A DNA stretch of 64,000 nt from Pseudomonadota bacterium (GTDB lineage: Bacteria > Pseudomonadota > Gammaproteobacteria > Burkholderiales > Burkholderiaceae_B): positions 137,686-201,685 of the forward strand of contig JAEXOO010000040.1 of assembly GCA_023439305.1 (NCBI GenBank), in the 5' to 3' direction. Under the pieces are notes generated by a model. The model did no database searches. It saw only the letters and a list, made by a program, of their open reading frames with translations, and was not told the origin of the DNA. The translations under genes were made by a program, and so were the position numbers. Shown here piece after piece: positions 7,799 through 15,652 of this stretch. Numbering within the stretch: the stretch's first letter is position 1; each line of letters starts with the position of its first letter.

Positions 7799-8878
7799 TC
7801 AATCCGTCTGTCCGGCTGCAGGCGGGATGGGTCTGCGTTTCAGGCGCACCGGGCTGGGGCGCTCGGCCTGGATTTGCTCCAGTTTGCTGCGCAGCATCAG
7901 GACATGGTCGTGCAAGTCTTCTTTTTCCCGCTCCAGCAAGGCGCTGCGCGTGCGTAGCAGTTGCAATTCGGTCTGCATTTCTCGCGCCAGTCCGTTGCTG
8001 AAATCCAGGGCGGCTTGCATGGCCCGGCGTTCGCCCTGCTCCTGGCCCAGTTCTTGCCGCGCAGCCTGCAATTGATCTTGCGCGGTTTTTTGATCGATGT
8101 CGTGACGTTGGCGCTGCTCTTGCAGCGCCTGTTCGATCTGTTCGAGCTGTTGGCGCAGACGAGTCTGTGCAGAGCGTTCTTTGTCTATCTCCAGCAGCGC
8201 CCGGCGTTCGCTGGCCTGGGCCCGTTCTTCTGTCAGCTCAATGGCTTTCTGCAGTTGCCCCAGGTCTTGGGTGAATTGTTCCCCCTGGCGGCGCAGTTCG
8301 TGTTGCAAGGCTGATTTTTCGTTTTCCAGTTCGTCCTGGCGTTGCCGGGCATGGTGCAGGTCCTGCGCAAGCGCCACTTTTTCTTCCCGGCTCGCCTGAA
8401 GCTGCTGCTGCAACTGCGCGATGCCCTGCTCTGCCTGCTGGTGGGCCCGTTCGTGCGTCTGGGCACGCTGCTCGGCGTTCTGCGCCTGCGTGCGGGCCTG
8501 TTTCACCTGTTCGTCTGCCTGGACCTGGTAGGCCTGGAGTTCCTGGCGCGCATGCTCCATGGATTGCTGCCAGACACGGCCTAGCAATTCGCCGGTCAAG
8601 GACTGCAGCTCGTCGGGGATGTCCGCCAGATCCAGCCTGACCCGGCTCTTTTCGCGCAACTCCTGCCAGAACGCCTGCAGGGCTTCGGCAGGCGCGCTCA
8701 TGCTGCCTTTGCGCACCAGCTGATACAGCTTGTTGGCCGTGGGCGTGGTCCCGTAGCGAAAAAAGAGCAAAGCCGCCACTTCCCGGTACAGCGTCTGGGT
8801 ATGGCTGAAGCGATCGCGTAATTGGGCAACATCGGCCTGCAATTGGCCTTCTGTAAGGGCGTTTTGGTCCATTTTCAT
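7799..8878 (-). CDS. KfrA-like DNA-binding protein with long coiled coil
   Basis: 359 residues. The N-terminal ~110 residues (QLQADVAQLRDRF..., FFRYGTTPTANKLYQLVRKGSM) match the KfrA N-terminal helix-turn-helix DNA-binding domain, first described in the plasmid protein KfrA. From about residue 115 to 330 the chain is an almost unbroken, Gln/Glu/Arg/Ala-rich coiled coil, and a short basic tail follows (RPSPVRLKRRPIPP). KfrA proteins bind AT-rich inverted repeats and autorepress. The gene is divergent from a tyrosine recombinase. Its predicted promoter (TTGAAT at 8925-8930, TATTAT at 8901-8906, 18-bp spacer) is overlapped by a perfect dyad. GGATACG precedes the ATG at 8878; a second ATG lies at 8872. 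Confidence 0.85.
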   Translation of the reverse strand: MKMDQNALTEGQLQADVAQLRDRFSHTQTLYREVAALLFFRYGTTPTANKLYQLVRKGSMSAPAEALQAFWQELREKSRVRLDLADIPDELQSLTGELLGRVWQQSMEHARQELQAYQVQADEQVKQARTQAQNAEQRAQTHERAHQQAEQGIAQLQQQLQASREEKVALAQDLHHARQRQDELENEKSALQHELRRQGEQFTQDLGQLQKAIELTEERAQASERRALLEIDKERSAQTRLRQQLEQIEQALQEQRQRHDIDQKTAQDQLQAARQELGQEQGERRAMQAALDFSNGLAREMQTELQLLRTRSALLEREKEDLHDHVLMLRSKLEQIQAERPSPVRLKRRPIPPAAGQTD

Positions 8879-8900
8879 CGTATCCGATTTATTTTTATTA

Positions 8901-8930
8901 ATAATACAACGTATTATGTTGTGAATTCAA
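8901..8930 (-). promoter_or_regulatory. Promoter of the KfrA-like gene with overlapping dyad
   Basis: Minus-strand -35 TTGAAT (8925-8930) and -10 TATTAT (8901-8906), 18 bp apart. The dyad ATAATAC-AAC-GTATTAT (8901-8917) has perfect 7-bp arms and covers the -10, as expected for an autorepressor site. Only the position and symmetry are seen; binding by the KfrA-like protein is inferred. Confidence 0.55.
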
Positions 8931-8946
8931 TATTGTTGATTCATAA

Positions 8947-8974
8947 ATTTGACATTAGCTCTATAATGTCAAAT
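8947..8974 (+). promoter_or_regulatory. 11-bp inverted repeat over the -10 of the recombinase gene
   Basis: ATTTGACATTA (8947-8957) and TAATGTCAAAT (8964-8974) are perfect complements with a 6-base spacer. The right arm overlaps a consensus TATAAT (8962-8967) that serves the recombinase start at 8996. The best -35 is poor (TTGATT at 8936-8941, 20-bp spacer), so activation or tight repression is likely. Candidate operator or recombinase-binding site. Confidence 0.6.
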
Positions 8975-8995
8975 ATCTAGAAAAATGGATGTTCT

Positions 8996-10204
8996 ATGCT
9001 TGTGAACCCCTCATCCGCTCCGCCCTCCCCCGCTCGTCCGGATGCCATTGCACAATTGCTGGCTCAGTTCGATGGTCGGTCCGGCGTCAACCGGGCGCAG
9101 GGGAGTCGGGCCCAGATCGATGCGCAGACAGATATCGATGCTTTGCGGGCCTGGTTGGCGCGCTATGCGGACAGTCCGCGAACTTATGCCAATTACCGCA
9201 AAGAAGCCGAGCGGCTACTGCTGTGGGCCGTGGTGGAAAGGCATAAACCGCTGTCCTCTATCAGTCACGAAGACATTCTGGCTTACGAGCATTTCCTGGC
9301 CGATCCCCAGCCTGTGCAGCGTTGGGTGGTGCAAGGCGGCGCGCGTCCGGCGCGCCATCATCCGTCCTGGCGCCCGTTCGCCGGTCCTTTGTCTGACGCC
9401 AGCCGACGGCAGACCCTGTTGATCCTGAATGCCTTGTTCGCGTGGCTGGTGCAAGCCGGCTATCTGGCCGGCAATCCTTTGGCTCTCTCCCGACGCCGTC
9501 GCCCGGTCGGCCCGAGCAACGACGTGCAGCGCTATCTGAATGCAGAGCAATGGTCGTGGGTGCAGGCATGGATACGTGCCTTGCCGGAGGACGGGGCGGC
9601 GGCTGTCCGGCACAAGGCCCGGCTGCGCTGGTTGTTTTCCATTCTTTACGGCGGGGCCCTGCGTATTTCCGAGCTGGTTCAGGCGCGCATGGCCGACGTG
9701 TCTGTGCGGCCGGATGGGCAAGGGCTGCCTCAGTGGTGGCTGCAGATCCGCGGCAAGGGAGACAAATGGCGACGTGTGCCCATGACGCAGGAACTGATGC
9801 AGGAATTGGTGCGCTACCGGCAGGCTTATGGATTGGAGGGTTTGCCTCATGCTTTGGAAATACAGCCTTTGTTGATGCCGGCGGGTGCAAGCGCTGGGGT
9901 TTCGGGCAAGCACCTGACCCGGGCGATGGCGCATGTGCTGGTCAAGCAGGTTTTTGTACAGTCGGCCGCGGACTTGCGAGTCCAGCATCCCGAGCGTGAA
10001 GCGCAAGCTCGTGTATTGGAGCAGGCGTCAGCCCACTGGCTGCGCCACTCGGCAGGCTCGCACATGGCTAATCAGGGCATGGATCTGCGCGTCATCCGCG
10101 ACACTTTGGGGCACGAGTCCATCGCTACGACCAATATTTACCTGCATGCCGATGAAGAGCAGCGCCATCGCGCGCTGGAACAGTCCCATCGCTTGGGGTG
10201 GTGA
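8996..10204 (+). CDS. Tyrosine recombinase (site-specific integrase), catalytically complete
   Basis: 402 residues. An N-terminal SAM-like core-binding domain (about 45-165) precedes the catalytic domain (about 180-395). All catalytic residues are visible: Arg223 in GGALRISEL, Lys257 in GKGDKWRR, His347 and Arg350 in HWLRHSAGS, His373 in LGHES and Tyr382 in NIYLHAD. It should therefore be able to cut and rejoin DNA. Its partner sites are unknown; no cargo, excisionase or att repeats are visible, so it may be a resident XerC/D-like or domesticated enzyme rather than an element integrase. It is divergent from the KfrA-like gene. The start at 8996 is preceded by GGATG. Confidence 0.92.
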   Translation: MLVNPSSAPPSPARPDAIAQLLAQFDGRSGVNRAQGSRAQIDAQTDIDALRAWLARYADSPRTYANYRKEAERLLLWAVVERHKPLSSISHEDILAYEHFLADPQPVQRWVVQGGARPARHHPSWRPFAGPLSDASRRQTLLILNALFAWLVQAGYLAGNPLALSRRRRPVGPSNDVQRYLNAEQWSWVQAWIRALPEDGAAAVRHKARLRWLFSILYGGALRISELVQARMADVSVRPDGQGLPQWWLQIRGKGDKWRRVPMTQELMQELVRYRQAYGLEGLPHALEIQPLLMPAGASAGVSGKHLTRAMAHVLVKQVFVQSAADLRVQHPEREAQARVLEQASAHWLRHSAGSHMANQGMDLRVIRDTLGHESIATTNIYLHADEEQRHRALEQSHRLGW

Positions 10205-10273
10205 TAAGCGCTATCAGGCTGGCGCACTGTCTGGGTTCGGCGCGGTATGCTACTTTAAGAAGTGCTTGAATGC

Positions 10274-10307
10274 GCCGGGCGCCCTGACTGGGCCAACCCG
10301 GCTTTTT
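10274..10307 (+). terminator. Terminator downstream of the recombinase gene
   Basis: GCCGGG (10274-10279) pairs with CCCGGC (10297-10302), with an inner GCCC/GGGC stem, and is followed by five T. It lies 70 bases after the recombinase stop and just before the ytoQ start. Confidence 0.65.
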
Positions 10308-10322
10308 GTTATGGAGCGAACC

Positions 10323-10763
10323 ATGAGCTTTACCGTCTACCTGTCCGGCGAAATCCACACTGATTGGCGTGAGCAGATCGCCAGCGGCGCCAAGGCTGCG
10401 GGCCTGGACATCACGTTTACCTCCCCTGTGACCGACCACGATGCCAGCGACGCCGCTGGTGATCACCTGGGCCCGGAAAGTGAATCTTTCTGGCGTGATC
10501 ATAAATCGTCCAAAGTGAACGCTATCCGGACCAAGACCTTGATCGAAAAAGCCGACCTGGTCGTGGTGCGTTTCGGTGATAAGTACAAGCAGTGGAACGC
10601 GGCTTTTGATGCCGGCTACTGTGCGGCGCTGGGCAAACCCTATGTCACCCTCCACGCAGAGGACATCATCCACCCTTTGAAGGAGGTCGATGCCAGCGCG
10701 CAGGGCTGGGCCACAACGCCGGAGCAGATCGTGGAGATTCTGCGCTACACCTTGAAAGCCTGA
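10323..10763 (+). CDS. YtoQ family protein
   Basis: A 146-residue protein beginning MSFTVYLSGEIHTDWR. The fold pattern is like nucleoside 2-deoxyribosyltransferase/TIR-like small domains: VYLSGEIH at the first strand, VNAIRTKTLIEKADLVVVRFGDKYKQWNAAFDAGYCAALGK in the middle. YtoQ is a conserved family of unknown biochemical function. The ATG at 10323 is preceded by GGAGCGAACC; the ATG at 10311 overlaps this ribosome-binding site and is not used. The frame runs open further upstream into the recombinase gene, but that part is not coding. The gene converges on copA and both use a shared terminator. Confidence 0.88.
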   Translation: MSFTVYLSGEIHTDWREQIASGAKAAGLDITFTSPVTDHDASDAAGDHLGPESESFWRDHKSSKVNAIRTKTLIEKADLVVVRFGDKYKQWNAAFDAGYCAALGKPYVTLHAEDIIHPLKEVDASAQGWATTPEQIVEILRYTLKA

Positions 10764-10770
10764 TCGAAAA

Positions 10771-10797
10771 TGCCGCCCCCAGGGGCGGCATTTTTTA
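10771..10797. terminator. Bidirectional terminator between ytoQ and copA
   Basis: TGCCGCCCC (10771-10779) and GGGGCGGCA (10782-10790) form a perfect 9-bp stem with a 2-base loop. It has AAAA before it and six T after it, so it can serve both convergent genes. Confidence 0.9.
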
Positions 10798-10827
10798 TAC
10801 CGGCAAGGCTGTCCTGCTCTGGAACCG

Positions 10828-13290
10828 CTAGTCCAGTTTGACGCGCCGCAAGCGTAGCGCATTGGTCAGCACGAACACACTGGACAAGGCCATAGCGCCG
10901 GCCGCGAAAACGGGCGAAAGCAAGGGGCCGCCGAAGGGGTACAGCGCGCCGGCCGCAACCGGGATCAAGGCCACGTTGTAGGCAAAGGCCCAGAACAGGT
11001 TCTGGTGGATATTGCGCAGTGTGGCGTGCGACAGGGCAATCGCTGTGACGACCCCGCGCATATCGCCCGACATCAGTACGACATCAGCGGCTTCAATGGC
11101 GATATCCGTGCCCGTGCCGATGGCGATGCCGACATCGGCCACCGCCAGCGCGGGAGCGTCGTTGATGCCGTCACCGACGTAGGCCAGGTGCTGATGCTCC
11201 TGGCGCAGCGACTCGACCGCTTTTACCTTGCCGTCCGGCATGACCTCAGCGACGACGTCGTCGATGTTCAGCCGACGGGCGATGGCGTGCGCGGTGTGAC
11301 GGTTGTCACCGGTAATCATCACCACCTTGATGCCTCGGGCATGCAGTGCCTCGATGGCCTGGGGCGTGGTTTCCTTGATGGGGTCAGCGACGGCCAGCAA
11401 GGCGAGCACACGGCCGTCGCGCTCGGCGTACATGGGCGTTTTGCCCTCCTGCGCCAGGGCTTCGGCCTGCTGGGTGAAGGCCGACAGGTCTGCTCCCAGT
11501 TGGGTCATCAGACGGTCGGCGCCTACGTGCCATTGCTGCTCGCCGATGCGCGCCGCCACGCCCAGGCCGGTCAAGGATTCGAACTGCTCGGCCTGGGGCA
11601 GAGTCAGGCCTTTTTCACGGGCCGCCGTCACGATGGCCTGAGCGATCGGATGCTCCGAGTGGTTCTCCAGCGCGGCAACGGCAGCCAGCACCTGTTGCGC
11701 GTCCTCCCCGGGTGCGCTGACAAAATCCGTCAGCTCAGGGGCGCCCTTGGTCAAGGTACCGGTTTTGTCGACGGCCACTACGCTTACCTCGCGCAGCGCT
11801 TGCAGAGAATCACCTTTGCGAAACAGCACGCCCGCTTGAGCGGCCCGCCCTGTGCCGACCATGATGGACGTAGGTGTAGCCAGTCCCATGGCGCAGGGAC
11901 ATGCAATGATCAGTACAGCCACGGCATTGACCAGGGCGAAGCTGAGCGCAGGAGCGGGTCCGAAGATCAGCCACACGATCGCTGTCAGGACTGCCAGCCC
12001 CATGACCGCCGGTACGAACCACAGCGTGATCTTGTCCACAATGGCCTGGATGGGCAGCTTGGAGCCTTGCGCCTGCTCTACCATGGACACAATATGCGCC
12101 AGCACGGTGTCCTGGCCGACAGCCGTGGCTTCGAACTCCAGCGCCCCCTTCTGGTTGACGGTACCGCCGATCAGATTGTCGCCTTGCGCTTTGGCTACCG
12201 GAACAGACTCCCCCGTCACCATGGATTCATCCACATAGCTTTGGCCGGACAGCACCTGGCCATCCACGGGAATACGTTCGCCGGGGCGCACCAGCACGCG
12301 TTCGCCGGTTTGCAGTGACTCCAGTGGAACGTCGACTTCCTCGCCGTTGCGGCGCACGCGCGCCGTCGGCGGCTGCAGGCTGAGCAGACGCTGGATTGCT
12401 TCGGACGTGCGGCCTTTGGCGCGAGCCTCCAGCAATCGGCCGAGCAGTATCAGAGCCACAATGACGGCGGCCGCCTCGTAATAGACATTGCGCGAGGATT
12501 GCGGCAGCAGATCGGGGAAGAAGGTGGTGACGATGGAGAACAGATACGCCGCCATCGTGCCTACGGCCACCAGGGAATTCATGTCGGGAGCGCCGCGCAA
12601 CAGCACCGGGAAGCCCTTGGTATAGAATTCGCGTCCTGGGAACAGCAGCACCAGCGTGGTCAGGGCGAACTGAAGCAGCCAACTGTTCTGGGTGCCGATG
12701 CTTGCGCTGATCCAATGATGGAAGGCAGGCACCATATGCCCGCCCATTTCCAGGACGAACACGGGAAACGCCAATATGGCCGCCAGCCAGAAGCGCTTGC
12801 GCACGGATTCGTAGTGTTGTTGGGCGCGTTCGGCCTGGTCGCCGGATGCCGCGGCGCTGGCCGGCTTGGCGGGATAGCCGGCCTTGCTGACGGCCTCGAT
12901 CAGATCGCCGGTCGCAACACCCTGCAGGCTTTGCACTGTGGCCTTTCCGGTAGCTAGGTTGACGGCGGCGCCTTGAACACCAGGAACTTTCAACAAGGCT
13001 TTTTCTACGCGTCCCACACAGGAGGCGCACGTCATGTCTTGCACATCCAGCACGACTTCCTGGGATGGAATGTCGTATCCGCCCTTCTTTACCGCCTGGA
13101 TAATCTCCTGAACGGGGGCAGCGCCTTCATAGTCGACCGTTGCTTTCTGGGTTGCCAGGTTGACCTGGGCTTGCCGCACGCCCGGCACTTTCGAGATGAT
13201 TTTTTCCACGCGGCTGACGCAGGAGGCGCAGGTCATTCCCTCGACACCCAGTGTCAGGCGGGAACCCTTGTCGGAGGGGCTAGTCATCAT
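10828..13290 (-). CDS. copA: Copper-exporting P1B-type ATPase
   Basis: An 820-residue inner-membrane Cu(I) exporter. Two N-terminal heavy-metal-binding domains carry GMTCASC (Cys21, Cys24) and DMTCASC (Cys88, Cys91). Eight membrane helices are expected; helix 6 has the metal site CPC in IIACPCAMGLATP. Also visible are TGES in the actuator domain, DKTGTLTKG (phosphorylated Asp), SEHP, MITGDN and GDGINDAPAL. The ATG at 13290 is chosen because AAGGTGG lies 5 bases ahead; a GTG at 13299 would overlap that site. A MerR/CueR-type promoter with a 19-bp spacer precedes it. No cueR gene is present in the window. Confidence 0.96.
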   Translation of the reverse strand: MMTSPSDKGSRLTLGVEGMTCASCVSRVEKIISKVPGVRQAQVNLATQKATVDYEGAAPVQEIIQAVKKGGYDIPSQEVVLDVQDMTCASCVGRVEKALLKVPGVQGAAVNLATGKATVQSLQGVATGDLIEAVSKAGYPAKPASAAASGDQAERAQQHYESVRKRFWLAAILAFPVFVLEMGGHMVPAFHHWISASIGTQNSWLLQFALTTLVLLFPGREFYTKGFPVLLRGAPDMNSLVAVGTMAAYLFSIVTTFFPDLLPQSSRNVYYEAAAVIVALILLGRLLEARAKGRTSEAIQRLLSLQPPTARVRRNGEEVDVPLESLQTGERVLVRPGERIPVDGQVLSGQSYVDESMVTGESVPVAKAQGDNLIGGTVNQKGALEFEATAVGQDTVLAHIVSMVEQAQGSKLPIQAIVDKITLWFVPAVMGLAVLTAIVWLIFGPAPALSFALVNAVAVLIIACPCAMGLATPTSIMVGTGRAAQAGVLFRKGDSLQALREVSVVAVDKTGTLTKGAPELTDFVSAPGEDAQQVLAAVAALENHSEHPIAQAIVTAAREKGLTLPQAEQFESLTGLGVAARIGEQQWHVGADRLMTQLGADLSAFTQQAEALAQEGKTPMYAERDGRVLALLAVADPIKETTPQAIEALHARGIKVVMITGDNRHTAHAIARRLNIDDVVAEVMPDGKVKAVESLRQEHQHLAYVGDGINDAPALAVADVGIAIGTGTDIAIEAADVVLMSGDMRGVVTAIALSHATLRNIHQNLFWAFAYNVALIPVAAGALYPFGGPLLSPVFAAGAMALSSVFVLTNALRLRRVKLD

Positions 13291-13323
13291 GAGAACCACC
13301 TTAGAATTGTCGTTGATGGTGTC

Positions 13324-13354
13324 ACTGTAGGGCTTGACCCGATGGCAAGGTCAA
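13324..13354 (-). promoter_or_regulatory. CueR-type (MerR family) promoter of copA
   Basis: On the minus strand, -35 TTGACC (13349-13354) and -10 TACAGT (13324-13329) are separated by 19 bp, the over-long spacing typical of MerR-family activators. The spacer holds a dyad, TTGACC/GGTCAA (13334-13339 and 13349-13354, 9 bases between arms), with a core close to known CueR boxes (GACCTTGCC...GGGTC). Copper-dependent activation by a CueR encoded elsewhere is inferred. Confidence 0.75.
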
Positions 13355-13362
13355 CAACACAT

Positions 13363-13391
13363 AAAAAAACAGCGCCCCGTGTGGGGCGCTG
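13363..13391 (-). terminator. Terminator of the DUF4148 gene
   Basis: CAGCGCCCC (13370-13378) and GGGGCGCTG (13383-13391) form a 9-bp stem with loop GTGT, followed on the minus strand by seven T (13363-13369). It separates the DUF4148 gene from the copA promoter. Confidence 0.9.
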
Positions 13392-13418
13392 TAGGTGCAG
13401 GATCAGTACAGCAGGCGC

Positions 13419-13730
13419 TTAGTAAGCAACGAAGCTATCGTTGGCGCTGTTCCATTCGCTGCTGGATGCAGCGACCTGGGCGCGCGACAAGGGCGTGCCT
13501 TCCGAGATCTGGGGGTAGTCGTTCATGGCGCCGGCACTGATCAGGCCTTTGTTCTGCGCATCAACCAGCTCTTGCTGAGTCTGCTGAATGTTGCTTGTGG
13601 CGACCGATTGCAGAACAGGGTAGTCCAGTTGTTCGCCGATGCCTTGCGAAGGAGCGGCGTGGGCGGTGCCCATCAGAGCGGCGGCGCCCAGGGAAAGACC
13701 GATAATGGTGGAACGTGCGATGTTTTTCAT
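13419..13730 (-). CDS. DUF4148 domain-containing exported protein
   Basis: 103 residues with a signal peptide (MKNIARSTIIGLSLGAAALMGTAHA, cleavage about residue 26). The short mature domain contains LSRAQVAASSSEW, the LTRAQV-type motif of DUF4148. The family is small, periplasmic or secreted, abundant in Burkholderiales, and of unknown function. The ATG at 13730 has GGAGTGAATT before it. It is divergent from a LysR regulator, with a T-N11-A dyad between them, and ends at a strong terminator, so it is monocistronic. Confidence 0.88.
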   Translation of the reverse strand: MKNIARSTIIGLSLGAAALMGTAHAAPSQGIGEQLDYPVLQSVATSNIQQTQQELVDAQNKGLISAGAMNDYPQISEGTPLSRAQVAASSSEWNSANDSFVAY

Positions 13731-13810
13731 AATTCACTCCAACTCTAACTATTCGTTTAAGAAAGATTCGAAGTCAGATCATTTCCGAATCGATGGATGA
13801 AGTATGAGCG

Positions 13811-13827
13811 TTTCCCAACCTAGGAAA
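13811..13827. promoter_or_regulatory. LysR-type T-N11-A dyad between the DUF4148 and LysR genes
   Basis: TTTCC-CAACCTA-GGAAA is a perfect 5-bp dyad that fits the T-N11-A rule of LysR-type binding sites (inner TCC-N7-GGA). It lies 62 bases from the LysR start and 80 from the DUF4148 start. A second short palindrome, TTCCAT-TC-ATGGAA (13851-13864), sits just ahead of the LysR start. Regulation of both genes by this LysR is inferred. Confidence 0.45.
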
Positions 13828-13872
13828 AACCCTTAATATTGCAAATATATTTCCATTCATGGAACAGTTTCT

Positions 13873-14817
13873 ATGAGTAACATCACCGCCGGTCCCTTAT
13901 TGAATGACATCGCCATTTTTGTGGAAGTGGCTCGCGCCCGGCACTTTACCCGCGCCGCAGAGGCATTGGGGATGCCGGTTTCCACCGTGTCAAGACGGAT
14001 ACGAGAGCTGGAAAAAGAAGTGGGCGTCTCTTTGCTTAAGCGCAGCACGCGCAACGTAGACATGACCGAAGCAGGCCAAGTGTACTTCGAGCGGTGCCTG
14101 GCCATTGTCGAGCAGGCGCGGCTGGCGCACGAGCAATTGCTGGATGTCGCGCAGTCGCCCCGCGGACGCCTGCGAGTGTCGATTCCCGCCAGCTTCAGTA
14201 TTGTCTTCATGCCTGCAGTCATTCAGGGATTCCGTCAGCAGTTTCCCGACATTGAGCTGGATTGCGATCTGAACATTCGCCATATTGATCTGCAGTCGGA
14301 TAATTACGACTGCGTGATTCGCGTGGGCCAGCAACCCGACTCCAGCACCGTCGCTACGGTGCTGGGCCAGATTCACTTGGGCTTGTATGCATCGCGTATC
14401 TACCTGGATCGGCATGGCAGGCCCAAGCACCCTTCCGAGCTTTCCGAGCATCGCTGTATCTGTTCCGGCCATGACGACAGCGATAAGGTATGGACGCTGC
14501 GAGGTCCCGGCAATGAACATTACGCGGCTCATGTCAGCGGGCCGGTTACCATCAATAATGCCATCATGATGCGCAAGCTGGCGGTCAGAGACATGGGGAT
14601 CGCGGCCTCGTCCCTGGTAGAGCGGTATCTGGATACGGATGGCGCCCGCCTTGAGCGGGTGCTTCCCGACTGGGAATTCACGCCCTTCCCCATCATGGCG
14701 CTGCTGCCTTCGCGCATGATGCCCCAGAAAACCCGCGTATTCATCGACTACCTGAGATCAGAGCTGGATAAGTTGATCAACAATCCCGAGCTCTATCACG
14801 ACACTATGTCTTATTAA
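13873..14817 (+). CDS. LysR family transcriptional regulator
   Basis: 314 residues, the usual LysR size. The N-terminal winged helix-turn-helix is clear (HFTRAAEALGMPVSTVSRRIRELEKEVGVSLLKRSTRNVDMTEAG, about residues 24-68), and the C-terminal effector domain begins near residue 95 (GRLRVSIPASF). The signature resembles the CrgA/AaeR subgroup. The effector is unknown. It is divergent from the DUF4148 gene, the conventional position for a LysR target. The ribosome-binding site is weak (GGAAC). Confidence 0.93.
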   Translation: MSNITAGPLLNDIAIFVEVARARHFTRAAEALGMPVSTVSRRIRELEKEVGVSLLKRSTRNVDMTEAGQVYFERCLAIVEQARLAHEQLLDVAQSPRGRLRVSIPASFSIVFMPAVIQGFRQQFPDIELDCDLNIRHIDLQSDNYDCVIRVGQQPDSSTVATVLGQIHLGLYASRIYLDRHGRPKHPSELSEHRCICSGHDDSDKVWTLRGPGNEHYAAHVSGPVTINNAIMMRKLAVRDMGIAASSLVERYLDTDGARLERVLPDWEFTPFPIMALLPSRMMPQKTRVFIDYLRSELDKLINNPELYHDTMSY

Positions 14818-14923
14818 GCCTGATAGGACGTATGCCATTCTGCATAAACGGATCGAGTCTGATCTGTGTTATTAATGGCCCCATGGTTTCAAGCGTATTC
14901 ACTGCAATGAACAGGAGTTCATC

Positions 14924-15598
14924 ATGATGGGCATTGGCAAGCGCGCCTTGTGGGCGACGGCACTCGCCCTGGCCTTGGGCAGCAGTCCGGCATGGACGCA
15001 AACGGCCCTGCTGGAAGCGGTCGAACAGGGAGACAGCCCCAAAGTGCGGGAACTGCTGGAGCGGCCAGGGGCCGGGAGCAGTGTCAATATCCCCGATCAG
15101 CAGGGTCAAAGCCCCCTGCTTCGCGCTACCTGGCTGAATCATGTGGACATAGCAGCTCAATTGATGCGCGCCGGCGCAGACGTCAATCAGGCCGACGCTA
15201 TTCATGACACGCCTTATCTGGTCGCCGGCGCCGAGGGGCGGCTGGACATATTGCGCCTTACCTTGAAGAGCGGCGCGGATGTGGGCAGTGTGAATCGCTA
15301 TCGGGGCACGGCCCTGATCCCGGCGGCCGAGCATGGTCATGTCGAAGTGGTGCGTGAACTGCTCAAGGCCGGCGTTGATCCCAACCATGTCAATCGCCTG
15401 GGCTGGACTGCCTTGCACGAGGCCATCGTGCTGTCCGACGGCGGCCCCAGACACCAGCAGGTGGTGCGCGAGCTGATCAAGGGCGGCGCCGACGTCAACC
15501 TGCCCGACGGCCAGGGCATACGGCCCTTATCGCTGGCGCGACAGCGCAATCAGCAGGCCACTGCCGCCATTCTGGAACAAGCCGGGGCAAGACCCTGA
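14924..15598 (+). CDS. Exported ankyrin-repeat protein
   Basis: 224 residues with a signal peptide ending near residue 26 (ALALALGSSPAWTQ). About five ankyrin repeats follow. The clear ones are GQSPLLRATWLNHVDIAAQL, HDTPYLVAGAEGRLDILRL, RGTALIPAAEHGHVEVVREL and GWTALHEAIVLS..., separated by the usual GADVN/GVDPN turns. Ankyrin repeats are protein-protein interaction modules; periplasmic bacterial examples are often stress-linked, but no function is shown here. AGGAG lies before tandem ATGs (14924, 14927). Confidence 0.88.
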   Translation: MMGIGKRALWATALALALGSSPAWTQTALLEAVEQGDSPKVRELLERPGAGSSVNIPDQQGQSPLLRATWLNHVDIAAQLMRAGADVNQADAIHDTPYLVAGAEGRLDILRLTLKSGADVGSVNRYRGTALIPAAEHGHVEVVRELLKAGVDPNHVNRLGWTALHEAIVLSDGGPRHQQVVRELIKGGADVNLPDGQGIRPLSLARQRNQQATAAILEQAGARP

Positions 15599-15652
15599 GG
15601 CCGTGAGCGTGTACAGTAGTACTCTTTTTAATCAGTCCACTGACTATATTTC

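Noticed and set aside
9933..10322. N-terminal extension of ytoQ into the recombinase gene
   Set aside because: It overlaps the end of the recombinase in another frame and crosses a terminator; the ATG at 10323 has a ribosome-binding site and gives the family start.
11005..12318. 437-residue plus-strand open frame over copA
   Set aside because: Antisense shadow of the P-type ATPase; composition is not protein-like.
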